Assembly: GCA_900770015.1 (NCBI GenBank) | Contig: CAAGIU010000504.1 | Span: 1-6,609 of the forward strand | DNA: 6,609 nucleotides | Direction: 5' to 3' | From: an uncultured Oscillospiraceae bacterium | GTDB lineage: Bacteria > Bacillota_A > Clostridia > Oscillospirales > Oscillospiraceae | Part shown: piece after piece, positions 6,510 to 6,609 of the stretch | Numbering within the stretch: the stretch's first letter is position 1 | How the letters are laid out: each line of letters opens with the position of its first letter | Made by a program: the position numbers and the translations under genes | The notes under the pieces: generated by a model | Told to the model about the DNA's origin: nothing | The model's database searches: none | Seen by the model: the letters and a program-made list of their open reading frames with translations, nothing else

Positions 6510-6609
6510 ACCCGATCAGCAGTGTGGTCTCCGCATAGCGGAAACGCTCCACCGCCTGATTCCCCATCAGGAAGCCCAGGCTGATGGTCAGCACGCCGAC
6601 ACGACCGAA
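6508..6609 (-). CDS. ktrB: Potassium transporter membrane subunit KtrB/TrkH, C-terminal end (truncated by window edge)
   Basis: Only the last 33 codons and the TAA stop are in the window. They read FGRVGVLTISLGFLMG, then NQAVERFRYAETTLLIG. The F-G-R-V-G block starting the final hydrophobic segment, and a short hydrophilic tail ending in a Tyr-x-Glu plus Ile-Gly pattern, are typical of the C-terminus of TrkH/KtrB/HKT-family potassium translocating subunits. KtrA ten bases downstream supports the call. The 5' end lies beyond the right edge, so length, pore residues and promoter cannot be judged. Confidence 0.85.
   Translation of the reverse strand, partial: FGRVGVLTISLGFLMGNQAVERFRYAETTLLIG

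Noticed and set aside
6096..6584. 162-codon plus-strand frame opposite ktrA and the ktrB end
   Set aside because: It is a codon-aligned shadow of ktrA with no motif of its own.

Overview
This is a chromosomal housekeeping segment in which every gene lies on the minus strand, so transcription runs from right to left. The sequence is GC-rich by eye and the ribosome binding sites are strong AGGAGG-type. The order dprA-topA-trmFO-plsX suggests a GC-rich member of the Clostridia, most likely an Oscillospiraceae/Ruminococcaceae-type gut anaerobe. The genus cannot be fixed from the sequence alone.

Layout in transcription order (right to left): the C-terminal end of a KtrB/TrkH potassium channel subunit (6508-6609, cut by the window edge); ktrA, its RCK regulatory partner (5850-6497); a SpoU/TrmH-family RNA 2'-O-methyltransferase (5101-5853); dprA/smf (3852-5087); topA, DNA topoisomerase I (1485-3830); trmFO, folate-dependent tRNA U54 methyltransferase (180-1481); and the 5' part of plsX (1-164, cut by the window edge). 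Gaps between genes are at most 21 bases and one pair overlaps by 4 bases. No intergenic space is large enough for a promoter, riboswitch or terminator, so the block is probably one co-transcribed unit whose promoter lies right of the window. Internal promoters inside genes cannot be excluded.

The genes cover potassium uptake (KtrAB), RNA modification (SpoU enzyme, TrmFO), handling of incoming single-stranded DNA (DprA), supercoiling (TopA) and the start of phospholipid synthesis (PlsX). The dprA-topA-trmFO core is a known conserved Firmicutes neighbourhood. No mobile element, CRISPR array, RNA gene or defence system was found, and I do not see an undescribed system here.

Points worth a second look are: a PlsX N-terminus that appears to lack about 23 or more residues in frame; a nine-unit lysine/alanine pentapeptide tail on TopA; a dprA start that is probably ATG at 5087 because the upstream GTG is part of the Shine-Dalgarno sequence; and a missing histidine in the DprA signature. 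Very long plus-strand open frames exist, but they are codon-aligned antisense shadows.
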